From: BOG-931 sp963761525
Lineage (GTDB): Bacteria; Pseudomonadota; Alphaproteobacteria; Rhizobiales; Xanthobacteraceae
Direction: 5' to 3'
NCBI GenBank assembly: GCA_963761525.1
Contig: CAVXHG010000004.1
Location: forward strand, 62,001 to 126,000
Length of the DNA stretch: 64,000 nucleotides
A model generated the notes under the pieces. The model was not told the DNA's origin. It ran no database searches and saw nothing but the letters and a program-made list of their open reading frames with translations. Numbering within the stretch: the stretch's first letter is position 1; the number at the start of each line of letters is the position of its first letter. A program made the position numbers and the translations under genes. Positions 62,562-64,000 of this stretch are shown piece after piece.

Positions 62562-63803
62562 TTACGCATAAGCCATGCGTGAGTGGCGGCGAAACAAGAG
62601 CCACAGCACGATCGCGCCGTTGACGGCGTTCCAGCCGATGCCATTCAAGAATGCGGCCTGATACGAGCCGGTCAGGTCGAATATGTATCCGGATAGCCAG
62701 CCGCCGAGCGCCATGCCGAACAGGCTCGCCATCAGCACGACGCCGATACGGGCACCGGCTTCCTTGGCCGGGAAATATTCCCGGATGATGATGGCGTAGC
62801 TTGGAACGATACCGCCCTGAAACAGGCCGAACACGGCGGAGATGACGTAAAGCGAAACAAGCCCGTCGTAGAGTAGATAGAGCAGCAGCGCGACGCCTTG
62901 CAGCGCCGATCCCAGCATCAGCGTCGGCATGCCGCCGAAGCGGTCGGCGACAAAACCTGAACCGACGCGGCCGACGATGCCGAATGCCATCATCAACGCC
63001 AGCATATCGGCGCCGCGGGCGACGCCGTAACCAAGGTCGCCGCAGTAAGCGACGATGTGCACCTGCGGCATCGACATCGCGACGCAACAGCAGACCGAAG
63101 CCAGCGCCAGAAGGGTTTGCAGCGCGCCGGGTGAAAGCCCGAGCGTTGCCGGCGACGCGGTTCGCGCGGCGACGTTCGCGCCGCCTGCTGTCAGCACGGG
63201 AGCCCGCGTACGCAAGGCGACGAGAGCGACCAAGAACATCGCGGCCCCGCAGGACAGCGCAATGCCGGTATGGGTCGCGCGCCAGCCGTAGAGCGCAATA
63301 AAGTGCTGCACCAGCGGCGGCCACACCGTGCCGGCGATGTAATTTCCCGCCGAGCACAGCGTCACCGCAACGCCACGACGGCGCACGAACCAGTTGGAAA
63401 TGTCCGCCATCAACGGGCCGAATGTGACCGAGCTGCCGAAACCGATCACGGCGTGCGCCAGCGCAAACACGACGAGGCTGCCAGCGCTGGCCGCGGCCAA
63501 ATAGCCGAGGCTGAGCGCAATCGCGCCGACTGCGATGGACCACAAAATTCCGGCGCGGTCGAGAAGTCGACCCATCACAACGCCACCGACAGCGAATCCG
63601 ATCATCGCCATGGTGAATGACAGCGCTGCTTCCGAACGCGGAGCGGCGAAGTCCGCTTGAACGGCCGGAAGCGACACAACCACGGACCACATGCCGACGC
63701 CGCCGATGGTCGAGATCAGCATGGTCGCGGCAAGGCGCCGCCACGCCTGCGCGGAATCGGGCGCGGTGTTCTTTGCAGCTGACGACGAAGCAGGTGATTC
63801 CAT
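62562..63803 (-). CDS. MFS transporter (oxalate/formate antiporter-like)
   Basis: About 413 residues, 12 TM. MWSVVVSLPAVQADFAAPRS, GRLLDRAGILWSIAVGA (motif A), NWFVRRRGVAVTLCSAGNYI (the W...RRG..... motif of the monocarboxylate/OFA group), and AVFGLFQGGIVPSYAIIIRE. Likely exchanges or imports a carboxylate. ATG 63803 (MESPASS) preferred; the 41-residue upstream extension has no homologous character. Confidence 0.82.
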   Translation of the reverse strand: MESPASSSAAKNTAPDSAQAWRRLAATMLISTIGGVGMWSVVVSLPAVQADFAAPRSEAALSFTMAMIGFAVGGVVMGRLLDRAGILWSIAVGAIALSLGYLAAASAGSLVVFALAHAVIGFGSSVTFGPLMADISNWFVRRRGVAVTLCSAGNYIAGTVWPPLVQHFIALYGWRATHTGIALSCGAAMFLVALVALRTRAPVLTAGGANVAARTASPATLGLSPGALQTLLALASVCCCVAMSMPQVHIVAYCGDLGYGVARGADMLALMMAFGIVGRVGSGFVADRFGGMPTLMLGSALQGVALLLYLLYDGLVSLYVISAVFGLFQGGIVPSYAIIIREYFPAKEAGARIGVVLMASLFGMALGGWLSGYIFDLTGSYQAAFLNGIGWNAVNGAIVLWLLFRRHSRMAYA

Positions 63804-63944
63804 CCGGCGAAACTCACTGACGCGACCATCACCGTCAACCCCGGCTTGTCCGGGGATAGCCGTGACAATTAATGCATTTCCGTGGACGCGCGGCTTGGGA
63901 TAATGATGGCCCCACAACGATAACACATAGATGAGGAAGCGCTC

Positions 63945-64000
63945 ATGACGTCACTACCCCGTCGCTCATTCCTGCAACTCGCCGCGGGTGCGGCCGCTGC
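63945..64000 (+). CDS. Start of a secreted protein, probably another Bug receptor (5' part)
   Basis: ATG 63945 with GAGGAAG 7 nt upstream encodes MTSLPRRSFLQLAAGAAA, then runs off the window. The RRSFLQLAAGAAA Tat-like leader is typical of Bug/TctC receptors in Bradyrhizobiaceae, and the next gene on the divergent side is a carboxylate-type MFS. Only 18 residues are visible, so the family is a guess. Confidence 0.6.
   Translation, partial: MTSLPRRSFLQLAAGAAA

Overview
This 64 kb window is high-GC chromosomal DNA. It most likely comes from a Hyphomicrobiales (Rhizobiales) alphaproteobacterium of the Bradyrhizobiaceae/Xanthobacteraceae type. The evidence is the block argH / tlpA / lptM / lysA / TIGR02302, the cluster of hbd-etfA-etfB with a PduO adenosyltransferase and a twin-transmembrane protein, several Bug (TctC) periplasmic receptors without adjacent permeases, DUF1203, DUF1328 and DUF1134-like proteins, and abundant palindromic intergenic repeats. 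The assignment is inference from gene content; no rRNA or tRNA gene was found.

Layout. 1-9 kb: small-molecule oxidoreductases, an AAHS-type MFS permease, an RlpA-like protein, an orphan BrnA antitoxin, and an Rrf2 regulator next to a DHA2-type efflux pump. 9-21 kb: small membrane and secreted proteins, GSTs, SDRs, a nitroreductase, a RidA-like secreted protein, a YCII-repeat protein, and a 1.1 kb gene-poor stretch with repeats and an unusual conserved-looking element. 21-26.4 kb: a fasciclin protein, an L,D-transpeptidase split by a frameshift, then a lower-GC accessory segment. That segment holds a degraded MazG-like / Cys-rich / GGDEF gene, a second broken gene and a stray thiC 3' fragment. 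26.4-31 kb: thiC behind a TPP riboswitch, a DUF559 protein flanked by inverted repeats, and an MmgE/PrpD protein. 30.6-37.2 kb: the conserved TIGR02302-lysA-lptM-argH block with divergent tlpA. 37-51 kb: transporters and receptors (MarC, two Bug proteins, Bcr/CflA, AEC, MFS, ArsB-like), a TauD-like dioxygenase with a rhodanese, and an ArsR/AHSA1/GST/VOC/DUF899 cluster. 52-56 kb: a sulfate-assimilation locus cysD-cysN-cysH-tauE. 56-64 kb: a Panacea-domain protein, hbd-etfA-etfB, rhomboid protease, PduO, an amidohydrolase, a MntA-HepT toxin-antitoxin pair, an MFS protein and the start of a probable further Bug receptor.

The most striking global property is the number of broken reading frames. 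thiC, cysN, cysH, the TauE permease, the TauD-like dioxygenase, the AHSA1 protein, the DUF899 protein, pduO, the L,D-transpeptidase and both genes of the accessory segment each carry one or more small indels. Many of these can be located to a single surplus base, and one is a 5-bp tandem duplication. Indels in housekeeping genes next to long intact genes suggest uncorrected assembly errors for many of them. The accessory segment and the thiC fragment look like genuine decay.

The most interesting biology is (i) the MazG-Cys-MazG-Cys-GGDEF architecture at 23.3-24.6 kb, (ii) two regulator genes (Rrf2, ArsR) whose promoters place the start codon 7 nt after the -10 box, predicting leaderless mRNAs, with palindromes at the start site, (iii) a thiC 3'-end remnant at the edge of the low-GC segment, and (iv) a hairpin-rich, both-strands-open element at 14.6-15.1 kb.
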